DNA of 28,208 bases from JALOAR01 sp964348605 (GTDB lineage Bacteria; Patescibacteriota; Minisyncoccia; UBA6257; Colwellbacteraceae). The position numbers were made by a program, and so were the translations under genes. Under the pieces are notes generated by a model. It was not told the DNA's origin, did not search any database, and saw only the letters and a program-made list of their open reading frames with translations. The stretch covers positions 1 to 28,208 of the forward strand of contig CAYGDC010000004.1 of the NCBI GenBank assembly GCA_964348605.1. The letters are read 5' to 3'. Below, one piece after another: positions 14,636-21,533 of this stretch. The first letter of the stretch is position 1, and each line of letters starts with the position of its first letter.

Positions 14636-17600
14636 TTATTCTTCTTTTTGATTTTGTTTTATTTCTTTTATTTCCTCTTCTTCAAAGATAAGCTCCATAT
14701 TTAAGCCTAATGCTTTTAATTCGCTTGTTATGACATTAAATGTCGCAGGAATATTAGGTTGTTTTATTTTTTCGTCTCGAACTATCGCTTCATAAGCTGC
14801 CGCTCTGCCCAGAACATCGTCAGACTTTATAGTAAGCATCTCCTGCAAGGTGTGAGATGCGCCATATCCCTCGAGAGCCCAGACTTCCATTTCTCCAAAT
14901 CTTTGTCCGCCAAATTGAGCCTTTCCTCCTAATGGTTGTTGAGTAATTAAACTATAAGGACCAATAGATCTCATATGCATTTTATCAAGCACCATGTGAT
15001 TTAGCTTTAACATGTACGCACGACCGACCATAATATTTCCATTAAAAGATTGCCCGGTAAGTCCATCGTATAGGGCCACCTTACCATCTTCTGGTATACC
15101 AGCCTTTTTAAGTTCTGCCCGTATTTCCTCTTCAGTAGCTCCAGCAAGAGCAGGAGTGTGCGCAATATACCCAAGTTTTTCTGCTGCCCAACCAAGATGT
15201 GTTTCTAAAATTTGTCCAAGATTCATACGGCTAGCAACGCCAAGAGGGTTTAATATAATGTCAACTGGTGTGCCGTCTTCAAGAAAAGGCATGTCCTCTA
15301 CTGGCCTAATCTGTGAAATAACTCCTTTATTTCCATGTCTTCCAGCCATTTTGTCTCCTGCTTGAATATTGCGAAGTGACGCAACCTGCACTTGTATTCT
15401 GCGTATTACTCCCGGATCAAGCTTATCTCCTTTTTCGCGTGCAAAAATTTTAACACCTATAATTCTTCCGCTTTTTCCATGCGGAATAGTCAAAGAAGTA
15501 TCTTTGACATCTCTGGCTTTTTCTCCGAATATTGCGCGCAATAATCTTTCTTCGGAGGTAAGCTCTACCTCTCCCTTAGGAGAAATTTTACCAACCAGTA
15601 TATCGCCTGCCGAAACTTCAGCGCCTATGCGAACAATACCTTCTTCATCAAGATTTTTTAACTTGTCCTCAGAAATGTTTGGGATATCAGGAGTGGTAAT
15701 TTCTGGGCCGAGTTTAGTATCTCTAACGTCGCAGATAAAATCTTCTACGTGAACAGATTTATATCTATCTTGCTGTACTACACGCTCTGAAATAATAATT
15801 GCGTCTTCATAATTTGCCCCTTCCCATGATATAAAAGCAACTAGAAGATTTTGCCCTAAGGCCAGTATACCATCTTTAGTAGAGGGCCCATCGCCTATTA
15901 CCTCTCCTTTATTAATTTTGTCGCCAATTTTTACTGTCGGCTTGTAAGAAAAGCCCATATATTGGTTCGTCATTCTAAATTTTTCTAGCTTGTATTCGCG
16001 CTTTTTGCCTTCTTTTTCTAGAATTACAATGCGTGAAGCATCAATAAATTGAACAACCCCGTCTTCTTCGGCGATAATAACATGTCCTGAATCATACGCA
16101 GCCTTCCTTTCCATTCCTGTTCCGACAAGCGGAACCTCTGGTCGCAAAGATGGAATAGCTTGCTTTTGCATGTTTGAGCCCATAAGAGAGCGCTTAGCGT
16201 CGTCATTTTCAAGAAAAGGAATAAGCGAAGCACCAACTGAAAGTATCTCTGATGGAGCGACATCCATAAAATCAACTTCTCCTTTAGGGATATTGACTGG
16301 CCTGCCCTGATAACGCGCTTCTATAATTTTATTAACAAGCGCGAGTTTTTTTGTATCAATCTTTTCTCCTGCGTGTGCTATTTTGTATTTTTCTTCTTCA
16401 AAAGCATCTAGCCAAACGACTTCTTTTGTTAACTCGCCTTTTTTGAGCTTTATGTATGGCGCCTCTACAAAGCCATATTTATTAATGCGAGCAAATATAG
16501 AAAGATAATTTATAAGTCCAATATTTTGCCCTTCTGGTGTTTGAATAGGGCAGATTCTGCCGTAATGAGAAGAATGAACGTCTCGAACTTCAAATCCTGC
16601 TCTTTCTTTCGTGAGTCCTCCTGGTCCAAGCGCGGAAATTCTTCTTTTATGCTCAAGCTCAGTTAAAGGATTTACTTGGTCCATGAATTGAGACATCGAG
16701 CTTGTCGCAAAAAAATCTCGGATAGCAGAAATAAGAGGCCTTACATTAATAAGCTGTGTTGGCGTTAGGGTGGTTTTATCTGAAGTTGATATTCTGTCTT
16801 GGACGACCCTTCTTATTCTACTAAGCCCTAGCCTCATTCTCATTTGTAATAACTCGCCAACTGTGCGCACTCTTCTGTTTCCAAGATGGTCTATGTCGTC
16901 TTCTTTGGCATTTTGATCTTCATTTAATAGAATAATTTCCTTAATAATTTTAATTATATCATTTTGATTTAAAAGCCCTGAAGACGATTCACTTATTCCC
17001 AATCTTTGATTTATTTTAAATCTACCAACATCAGAAAGATCATATCTATCTTCTCTCTGAAACATTGAATCAATAAGGCTTTTCGCGGCATCGGCAGTTG
17101 CTGGGTCTCCTGGGCGAAATTTCTTATACATCTCTACATAGCTTTCAGAAAGTGTTTTTGCTACATCTTTTTTAAGGGTAGCATTGATATAATTTAATTC
17201 TTTTTCACTCGAAAAAACAGCTTGGATTGCCTCATCAGTCTCTAGTCCAAAAACGCGCAGGAAAGAGGTTGCTAGCACTTTTCTGTGTTTATCTATTTTA
17301 ACTTGTATTGTTCCGTCATGCTCTGTAGAAAACTCTATCCAAGCTCCTCTATTGGGTATAATTTTAGCTCCGAAGAGTCTTTGGCCACGAACAACATCAG
17401 CAATGAAGTAAACGCCGGGACTACGAACTAGCTGGGATATTATAACGCGCTCAACTCCGTTAATAATGAAGGTTCCTTGTTGCGTCATCATCGGAAAATC
17501 GCCGAAATATATTACTTGCTCAACTTTATGCCGAGTAATGAGATTAATAAGCTCCACAGTCATGCGAAGTGGAGCTTCATAAGTTAAAGCTTTGTCTTTA

Positions 17601-17824
17601 GCTTCTTCTATAGAAAATTTAGGCTCATCAAAATAAAAATCTTTAAAGCGTAATTCAAATTCTTTGCCGGAATAATCTGTAAAAGGCGATACTTCTTTTA
17701 AAAGCTCCTTAATGCCTTCTTCTTTAAACCAATTAAACGACTCTGTTTGCACTGCCACAAGATTTGGCTCTTTAACAAATGAGCCAGGGTGCGAAGAAAA
17801 GACTTTAACTTTTTGTTTTAGCAT
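14636..17824 (-). CDS. rpoB: DNA-directed RNA polymerase subunit beta
   Basis: 1062 residues, near the minimal bacterial beta length, without the E. coli-type lineage inserts. The rifampicin-pocket segment at about residues 375-400 reads SQFMDQVNPL, then HKRRISALGPGG. It keeps the residues equivalent to E. coli Q513, D516, H526 and S531, so no classical resistance change is seen, though position 518 is Val. The C-terminal GGQRFGEMEVWALEGYGA is intact. The start is ATG at 17824. The best Shine-Dalgarno (GGAGGG, 17839-17844) is 14 bases from this ATG and only 7 bases from an out-of-frame ATG at 17831, so initiation here is unusual (see findings). rpoB heads an operon through rpoC, rpsF, ssb, rpsR and the PAP2-like gene. 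Confidence 0.99.
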   Translation of the reverse strand: MLKQKVKVFSSHPGSFVKEPNLVAVQTESFNWFKEEGIKELLKEVSPFTDYSGKEFELRFKDFYFDEPKFSIEEAKDKALTYEAPLRMTVELINLITRHKVEQVIYFGDFPMMTQQGTFIINGVERVIISQLVRSPGVYFIADVVRGQRLFGAKIIPNRGAWIEFSTEHDGTIQVKIDKHRKVLATSFLRVFGLETDEAIQAVFSSEKELNYINATLKKDVAKTLSESYVEMYKKFRPGDPATADAAKSLIDSMFQREDRYDLSDVGRFKINQRLGISESSSGLLNQNDIIKIIKEIILLNEDQNAKEDDIDHLGNRRVRTVGELLQMRMRLGLSRIRRVVQDRISTSDKTTLTPTQLINVRPLISAIRDFFATSSMSQFMDQVNPLTELEHKRRISALGPGGLTKERAGFEVRDVHSSHYGRICPIQTPEGQNIGLINYLSIFARINKYGFVEAPYIKLKKGELTKEVVWLDAFEEEKYKIAHAGEKIDTKKLALVNKIIEARYQGRPVNIPKGEVDFMDVAPSEILSVGASLIPFLENDDAKRSLMGSNMQKQAIPSLRPEVPLVGTGMERKAAYDSGHVIIAEEDGVVQFIDASRIVILEKEGKKREYKLEKFRMTNQYMGFSYKPTVKIGDKINKGEVIGDGPSTKDGILALGQNLLVAFISWEGANYEDAIIISERVVQQDRYKSVHVEDFICDVRDTKLGPEITTPDIPNISEDKLKNLDEEGIVRIGAEVSAGDILVGKISPKGEVELTSEERLLRAIFGEKARDVKDTSLTIPHGKSGRIIGVKIFAREKGDKLDPGVIRRIQVQVASLRNIQAGDKMAGRHGNKGVISQIRPVEDMPFLEDGTPVDIILNPLGVASRMNLGQILETHLGWAAEKLGYIAHTPALAGATEEEIRAELKKAGIPEDGKVALYDGLTGQSFNGNIMVGRAYMLKLNHMVLDKMHMRSIGPYSLITQQPLGGKAQFGGQRFGEMEVWALEGYGASHTLQEMLTIKSDDVLGRAAAYEAIVRDEKIKQPNIPATFNVITSELKALGLNMELIFEEEEIKEIKQNQKEE

Positions 17825-17831
17825 TAGACAT
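17805..17831 (-). other. Eight-codon upstream ORF overlapping the rpoB start
   Basis: ATG at 17831-17829 opens a frame of eight sense codons (MSNAKTKS) that ends in TAA inside rpoB, in the +1 frame relative to rpoB. The GGAGGG ribosome site lies 7 bases upstream, the ideal distance, while the rpoB ATG is 14 bases away. It may lead ribosomes onto rpoB, or limit rpoB translation. It may also be chance. Confidence 0.4.
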
Positions 17832-17835
17832 ATAA

Positions 17836-17872
17836 AAACCCTCCAAATTTATTTTTGGGCTTAGGAGAGTTT
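17836..17872 (-). promoter_or_regulatory. 5'-leader hairpin that sequesters the rpoB ribosome-binding site
   Basis: On the minus strand AAACTCTCC (17864-17872) can pair with GGAGGGTTT (17836-17844), a 9-bp stem with one G-T pair that hides the GGAGGG site. The pairing partner is followed by TTATAT, so the element also resembles an attenuator. A rival stem CCAAA/TTTGG (17843-17858) uses two G of the same site and excludes the first stem. Confidence 0.5.
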
Positions 17873-17881
17873 ATTTTAACT

Positions 17882-17911
17882 ATTTAACGATACTTTATAT
17901 ATATTCGTCAA
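17882..17911 (-). promoter_or_regulatory. Putative rpoB operon promoter
   Basis: TTGACG (17906-17911) and TTAAAT (17882-17887) are 18 bp apart. The predicted start at about 17875 would put the SD-sequestering hairpin at the very 5' end of the mRNA. A second candidate farther up is TTGACT (about 18024-18029 region) with TACACT 16 bp on. Confidence 0.5.
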
Positions 17912-17920
17912 GAGCCTTAT

Positions 17921-17944
17921 CGAAAACTACTTTATTAGTTTTCG
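17921..17944. repeat. 9-bp inverted repeat upstream of the rpoB promoter
   Basis: CGAAAACTA and TAGTTTTCG form a perfect 9-bp inverted repeat with a 6-base spacer, ending about 10 bp upstream of the putative -35 box. No T-run follows on the minus strand, so an operator or a structured RNA segment is more likely than a terminator. Confidence 0.5.
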
Positions 17945-18028
17945 GAAATATTAATATAAAAACATTCCCAACTTTTTAAAAACTAACTTGCAGCACTAAA
18001 TAATAGTGTACTAATACAAGCTTTAAAG

Positions 18029-18067
18029 TCAAGCTGTGACTCTTCTTAAAAAAATGAGAGAGCTTGA
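18029..18067. repeat. 7-bp inverted repeat downstream of rodA
   Basis: TCAAGCT (18029-18035) and AGCTTGA (18061-18067) are perfect complements, and CTCT/AGAG (40-43/57-60) can extend the stem past a 4-base bulge. It sits 43-81 bases after the rodA stop and touches a TTGACT element. It lacks a T-run and may be a 3'-end or a regulatory stem. Confidence 0.35.
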
Positions 18068-18109
18068 TTTGTTATAGTTGTTTTTTTGTATTTAGCATGC
18101 CACATGGCT

Positions 18110-19204
18110 TTACATTGTTTTTCTCGCAGCAATATTCTGCACCATCCCTAGCATAAACATTGATGCTATAAGATTTGAGCCGCCTGCAGAAAGCAAGGGG
18201 AATGCAACGCCAATCACTGGCGTAAGCCCAACAACCGATCCCATATTAACCGCGAATTGCAGTCCTAAAAATATCATTGTCCCAAGACAAATAAATTTAC
18301 TAAAATTATCTTCTGCTAAAAAGCCTATTAAAGAAATGCGCCATATCATAAAAACGAACATAATAAGCACGAGTCCACCACCTAATAATCCCCACTCTTC
18401 AGTAAACGATGCAAAAGCAAAGTCTGTTTGAGCAGCTGGCAAAAATCCCAACTGGACTATCTCCCCTTGTCCAAATCCTTTGCCAAAAAATCCGGCAGAT
18501 CCTATAGCGTTTTTTGATTGTATAACATTAAAATTAACTCCTAATGGATCTGCTTCAGGATTAAAAACCGCAAGCATTCTATTTTTTTGATGCTCTCTTA
18601 ATAGCCCTGTGTTCCAAGAAACAGCGCCTAGAGCAATAACAAGCATGAGCCCTATCGCAATATATTTTGCTGGTAACCCGGCAACAAATAAAAAGCCAAA
18701 CCATATTCCAAAAAGAATTAAGGCTGAGCCGAGATCTGACTCCATCAAAACAAGCATAACAGGCACTGCACAATATGCGAATGAGCCTAATATTATTCCC
18801 ATTTTTTTAATACCAATATGTCTTTTACTAAAAAACGCAGAGAGGACTATAATAAGTGCGACTTTAGCAAATTCTGAGGGCTGTAGTCTAAAAAATCCAA
18901 AATCTAGCCAGCTTCTGCTCCCACTAACCTCTATGCCAATAAAATGAACGAGTGAGAGTAGAATTATGCTTAAAACAAGAATAAAAAATATCAACCATCT
19001 GTAATTTATGAGATGCCTAAAATCAAATAATGGCAATAAAAAAAGAAGGATAAGGCCTGCGCTAAAAAATATAATTTGTTTTGCAAAGAGATCAGGCGCG
19101 CTAGAAAAAAGCATTACTCCACCGCTTGCGGCAATAAATAAAATTGCGCCAGTTAATCCCCAATCTGTTTGTTTTATGATATTTATCGCTTGCTTTATAA
19201 ACAT
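18110..19204 (-). CDS. rodA: SEDS-family peptidoglycan glycosyltransferase, RodA-type
   Basis: 364 residues with about ten hydrophobic helices. SEDS hallmarks are visible: GSRSWLDFGFFRLQPSEFAK at about residues 94-113, NPEADPLGVNFNVIQSKNAIGS (about 215-236) and FTEEWGLLGGG in the second half, and the C-terminal PLLSAGGSNL. SEDS proteins polymerise lipid II into glycan strands in the membrane with a class B penicillin-binding protein. RodA (elongation) is favoured over FtsW by the Trp-Leu-Asp motif and length, but I cannot be certain. No PBP or mre gene is beside it. The gene lies just after the 5S terminator; a weak TAGACT -10 box about 15 bases before the ATG and an AAGG ribosome site give it its own start. 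Confidence 0.9.
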   Translation of the reverse strand: MFIKQAINIIKQTDWGLTGAILFIAASGGVMLFSSAPDLFAKQIIFFSAGLILLFLLPLFDFRHLINYRWLIFFILVLSIILLSLVHFIGIEVSGSRSWLDFGFFRLQPSEFAKVALIIVLSAFFSKRHIGIKKMGIILGSFAYCAVPVMLVLMESDLGSALILFGIWFGFLFVAGLPAKYIAIGLMLVIALGAVSWNTGLLREHQKNRMLAVFNPEADPLGVNFNVIQSKNAIGSAGFFGKGFGQGEIVQLGFLPAAQTDFAFASFTEEWGLLGGGLVLIMFVFMIWRISLIGFLAEDNFSKFICLGTMIFLGLQFAVNMGSVVGLTPVIGVAFPLLSAGGSNLIASMFMLGMVQNIAARKTM

Positions 19205-19270
19205 TGCCTTAATTCATAAAGTCTAGCAAAAATTAGTTCTTTTCCAAAATTAGTTAGAGAAAGTAATTAC

Positions 19271-19300
19271 AAAAACACACCCTTTTCAGAGCGTGTTTTT
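19271..19300 (-). terminator. Intrinsic terminator of the 5S rRNA gene
   Basis: On the minus strand AAAAACACGC pairs with GGTGTGTTTTT-type sequence (10 bp with one G-T pair), loop TCTGAAAAG, ending in a T-run. It begins about 5 bases after the 5S 3' end. Confidence 0.8.
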
Positions 19301-19305
19301 GATAA

Positions 19306-19416
19306 ATGCCTGGTAAAATTACTTTCGCCCTTGCGGACTATCATCATTCCGCAAATCTTTCACTTCCGAGTTCGGAATGGGATCGGGTGGGACAATTTGA
19401 GGTTAATGCCAGGCAA
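19306..19416 (-). rRNA. rrf: 5S ribosomal RNA
   Basis: About 109-111 nt. The ends TGCCTGG and CCAGGCA pair as helix I. The conserved loop B/C region TCCCACCCGATCCCATTCCG and GAACTCGGAAGTGAAA follow. A GC helix with GCGGA/TCCGC forms the other arm. No 23S or 16S gene lies upstream: the next elements are a terminator, a small ORF and a tRNA. The gene has its own promoter and terminator, so it is expressed as a stand-alone unit. Confidence 0.95.
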
Positions 19417-19420
19417 ATTA

Positions 19421-19450
19421 AATATAAATCGAAGTTAAATAAAAAGTCAA
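19421..19450 (-). promoter_or_regulatory. Promoter of the 5S rRNA gene
   Basis: TTGACT (19445-19450) and TATATT (19421-19426) with an 18-bp spacer. The predicted start, about 19415, coincides with the 5' end of mature 5S. Confidence 0.75.
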
Positions 19451-19460
19451 CTTTTCTATA

Positions 19461-19490
19461 AAAAAATAACCCCCGCTTTCAAGCGGGGGG
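19461..19490 (-). terminator. Intrinsic terminator after the 42-aa ORF
   Basis: A GC-rich stem CCCCCGCTT/AAGCGGGGG (19470-19489) with a 2-base loop is followed on the minus strand by TTATTTTTTT. It separates the small ORF from the 5S promoter, and supports a complete transcription unit for the ORF. Confidence 0.88.
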
Positions 19491-19499
19491 CGTAATTGA

Positions 19500-19628
19500 T
19501 TAAGGTAATAAAAACTTATACGGATAGATAGCTTGAATAAGCATAAATATAGTCGTTAGTAGAAATATAATGCTTACAGCAATTATCGTCCACGCCAGCA
19601 CAAAAGGGCTCAGGTTATTCTTTAACAT
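19500..19628 (-). CDS. 42-aa single-span membrane peptide, unknown function
   Basis: The frame is longer, but the ATG at 19628 has GAGAGG (19636-19641) 7 bases upstream, one of the best ribosome sites in the window, so I start there. The peptide begins MLKNNLSPFVLAW, has one strong hydrophobic helix (about residues 9-34) and ends in a short YPYKFLLP tail. No family recognised. The unit is complete: TTGACT-18-TATCTT promoter upstream (19676-19705) and a strong intrinsic terminator 10 bases after the stop. Such an isolated, well-controlled small gene is likely real; a holin-like, toxin-like or membrane-complex subunit role is a guess. Confidence 0.65.
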   Translation of the reverse strand: MLKNNLSPFVLAWTIIAVSIIFLLTTIFMLIQAIYPYKFLLP

Positions 19629-19675
19629 CTTAAAACCTCTCTTTCTTTTTTTACTGTATGTGAAAGACCTACCAC

Positions 19676-19705
19676 AAGATAGGCATAAAAAAATCAAATA
19701 GTCAA
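19676..19705 (-). promoter_or_regulatory. Promoter of the 42-aa ORF
   Basis: TTGACT (19700-19705) and TATCTT (19676-19681) separated by 18 bp, giving a leader of about 40 bases that includes the GAGAGG ribosome site. Confidence 0.6.
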
Positions 19706-19746
19706 TAGACCCACTGCTAAAACTTCAGCTAGCGGACTTGCTTTAT

Positions 19747-19831
19747 TGGTGCCCAGGAGAGGACTCGAACCTCCACGCCTTGCGGCACATGCACCTCAAG
19801 CATGCTTGTCTACCAATTTCAACACCTGGGC
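19747..19831 (-). tRNA. tRNA-Leu (anticodon GAG), CCA encoded
   Basis: Acceptor GCCCAGG pairs with CCTGGGC, discriminator A, and CCA follows in the genome. Anticodon stem CATGC/GCATG encloses TTGAGGT, giving GAG (codons CUC/CUU) with G37. A long variable arm and a GGTTCGA T-loop mark a class II tRNA. Confidence 0.96.
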
Positions 19832-19844
19832 AATAGTAATTGGA

Positions 19845-19873
19845 ATTATATTAGGTTCTGCAATACTTCGCAA
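19845..19873 (-). promoter_or_regulatory. Promoter of tRNA-Leu(GAG)
   Basis: TTGCGA (19868-19873), 17-bp spacer, consensus TATAAT (19845-19850). The start would be about 7 bases before the tRNA. Confidence 0.7.
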
Positions 19874-19895
19874 CTACTTCACGTATGTCTTTGCT

Positions 19896-19934
19896 ATCAA
19901 AACAAAATCCCCATTTTGGGGATTTTGTTTTGAT
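19896..19934 (-). terminator. 18-bp perfect hairpin terminator after rplS
   Basis: ATCAAAACAAAATCCCCA and its exact complement enclose a 3-base loop. The stem touches the first base of the rplS stop codon and ends with T-rich sequence on both strands, so it could also stop transcription in the other direction. It is much longer than most terminators. Confidence 0.85.
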
Positions 19935-20257
19935 TAAGCGCTTTGTCCGATTTTCTCTTTAATTCTTTTAACAGAAAGATCTCTGATGTAATAAATTTTT
20001 GATCTTCTGATTTTCTTAGGCGCAGATATTATATCTACCTTACTGATAAGTGGGGAATGTATTGGATATGTTTTTTCGAGACTATGTTCTCCAAGTTTTC
20101 CGCGTACAGTAAAAGTAGCTCCTTTCTCTGATCCGTGTTTGCGCGCTATAATAATGCCCTCAAAAAAGCCAATACGCTCTTTAGTCCCTTCTTTTATTTT
20201 TTCATAGACCCGAACTTTTGTCCCAGCCTTGATTTTATCAATTATTTCACGTTCCAT
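19934..20257 (-). CDS. rplS: 50S ribosomal protein bL19
   Basis: 107 residues. FEGIIIARKHGSEKGATFTV, EKTYPIHSPLI and RRSKIYYIRDL, with the Lys/Arg-rich end, are the bL19 signature. It sits at the 30S-50S interface. The gene is monocistronic: TTGACA-18-TACTAT promoter ending 8 bases before the ATG, and a long hairpin terminator overlapping its stop. There is no room for a ribosome-binding site between predicted start and ATG. Confidence 0.97.
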   Translation of the reverse strand: MEREIIDKIKAGTKVRVYEKIKEGTKERIGFFEGIIIARKHGSEKGATFTVRGKLGEHSLEKTYPIHSPLISKVDIISAPKKIRRSKIYYIRDLSVKRIKEKIGQSA

Positions 20258-20265
20258 TGTGATAA

Positions 20266-20295
20266 ATAGTAAATGGATAAGTAGGCATTTGTCAA
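20266..20295 (-). promoter_or_regulatory. rplS promoter, probably giving a leaderless mRNA
   Basis: Perfect TTGACA (20290-20295), 18-bp spacer, TACTAT (20266-20271), then 8 bases TTATCACA and the ATG. A normal start 7 bases after the -10 box leaves a leader of 0-3 bases. Confidence 0.7.
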
Positions 20296-20338
20296 ACTAA
20301 TAAGCTATAACTATACACGAATAACTAAACTAAAAAAG

Positions 20339-21043
20339 TTATAAATTGTTTAATAGATTAGCTAAGTCTTGCGGGATGGGAGAAGCAAAAGTAACAAGTT
20401 CCCCTGCTCGAGCCTCAAACTCTAGCTCTGCGGCATGCAAAAATTGTCTTTTTGCTCCGAGTAAAGATTTTTTTTCTTTTTTTCCTCCGTATAATTTATC
20501 TCCAACTATTGGGTGCCCAATTGACGCTAAGTGAACCCTTATCTGATGCGTACGCCCAGTTTTAGGCAACACTTCAAGTAATGTATATTCATCATATTTT
20601 TTAATAACTTTATAATTAGTTATTGCTTCTTTAATCATCTTGCCTCCATAAATAGTTCTTTGAATCGTTCCGCTTTTTATACCTATCGGCTTTTCAATTA
20701 CTCCTTTATCGCTGTCTAATTTTCCATAAACAAGAGCAAGGTATTTTTTAGCCATATTTTTTTTACCAAAAAGATTTTTTAGGTATTCAAAGTACTCTTG
20801 GTTTCTTGCGACAACCACAACGCCCGAAGTTTCTTTGTCTATTCTATGCACTATTCCTGGCCTTGTTTCTGGGTCGTCTCCTACTTTTTTTATTTCTGGA
20901 TAGCGAGTAGCTACCCAGTCAGCTAAAGTCGCCTCCTCTCTTTGCTTGCCTCCTTTAATACGAACTTTGTGCATTAAAACGCCTGCTGGTTTATCAACAA
21001 CAATATAATCAGGAGATTCGTATATAATCTTGATATCACTCAT
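20339..21043 (-). CDS. rluD: RluD/RluA-family 23S rRNA pseudouridine synthase
   Basis: 234 residues. The catalytic HRIDKETSG with Asp69 is at 66-74. DKPAGVLMH at 17-25, KKYLALVYGK, PKTGRTHQIRVHLASIGHPI and GDKLYGG are all family motifs. The protein begins directly with the catalytic domain, lacking the N-terminal S4 RNA-binding domain of E. coli RluD, so it resembles the shorter members of the family. It isomerises uridines in rRNA or tRNA; which sites cannot be told from sequence. It lies 42 bases after dut and may share its transcript. Confidence 0.92.
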   Translation of the reverse strand: MSDIKIIYESPDYIVVDKPAGVLMHKVRIKGGKQREEATLADWVATRYPEIKKVGDDPETRPGIVHRIDKETSGVVVVARNQEYFEYLKNLFGKKNMAKKYLALVYGKLDSDKGVIEKPIGIKSGTIQRTIYGGKMIKEAITNYKVIKKYDEYTLLEVLPKTGRTHQIRVHLASIGHPIVGDKLYGGKKEKKSLLGAKRQFLHAAELEFEARAGELVTFASPIPQDLANLLNNL

Positions 21044-21085
21044 TTATTTTAAAAAAATCATTTATATAGATCATACAAAATGTGC

Positions 21086-21517
21086 TTATTTTACGCCTGT
21101 GCTACCAAACCCACCGCGAGTTTTGTTACCGAGTGAATTAACTTCTTCCCACTCCGCTCTTTCAAACTTTACAAACATTCCTTGTGCTATTCGGTCACCA
21201 GCTTCAATTAAAATAGCTTTATCTGTGAAGTTTAGATATGCGGCGGCGTATTCGTCTTCGTCTCCAACAAAATCTGGGTCACCAATACCAATGCCGTTTG
21301 CGAGCATTAATCCTTTTTTATGCGTAGAACTACGAGCGGCTAAAAGCAAAAAATGTCCTTCTGGTGTTTCGCAGGCGATATTTAACGGAACGAGTCTAAC
21401 CTCTCGGGGAGGAATTTCAAGAGTAATACGCGCGGTAAGGTCAAAAGCCGCAGCGCCCAAAGTTTTGTATTCAGGCAACGAAAAAGATTTATTAAAACGC
21501 TTGATGCGAATTTTCAT
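21086..21517 (-). CDS. dut: dUTP diphosphatase
   Basis: 143 residues, the usual trimeric dUTPase length. Five motifs in order: AAAFDL (22-27), ARSS (61-64), the Gly-Ile-Gly-Asp-Pro-Asp-Phe segment with catalytic Asp80 (77-83), GDRIAQG (107-113) and GGFGSTG (135-141). In motif 3 the common Tyr is Phe83 and an acidic DEDEY insert follows, as in a known subfamily. It hydrolyses dUTP to dUMP and pyrophosphate, keeping uracil out of DNA. A second nucleotide-pool gene, dcd, is in the same window, so dUMP may be made by two routes. The start ATG lies 16 bases from the divergent TATAAT described below. Confidence 0.93.
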   Translation of the reverse strand: MKIRIKRFNKSFSLPEYKTLGAAAFDLTARITLEIPPREVRLVPLNIACETPEGHFLLLAARSSTHKKGLMLANGIGIGDPDFVGDEDEYAAAYLNFTDKAILIEAGDRIAQGMFVKFERAEWEEVNSLGNKTRGGFGSTGVK

Positions 21518-21527
21518 CTTATATAAT
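21501..21527 (+). promoter_or_regulatory. Plus-strand promoter divergent from dut
   Basis: Consensus TATAAT at 21522-21527 with TTGATG at 21501-21506 (15-bp spacer, shorter than ideal). The start predicted 7 bases on is G at 21534, the first base of an inverted repeat. On the minus strand the same bases could serve dut. Confidence 0.45.
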
Positions 21528-21533
21528 TTTAAT

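Noticed and set aside
16660..16740. Rifampicin-resistant RpoB
   Set aside because: Key pocket residues equivalent to Q513, D516, H526 and S531 are kept. The Val at the 518 position alone does not establish resistance.
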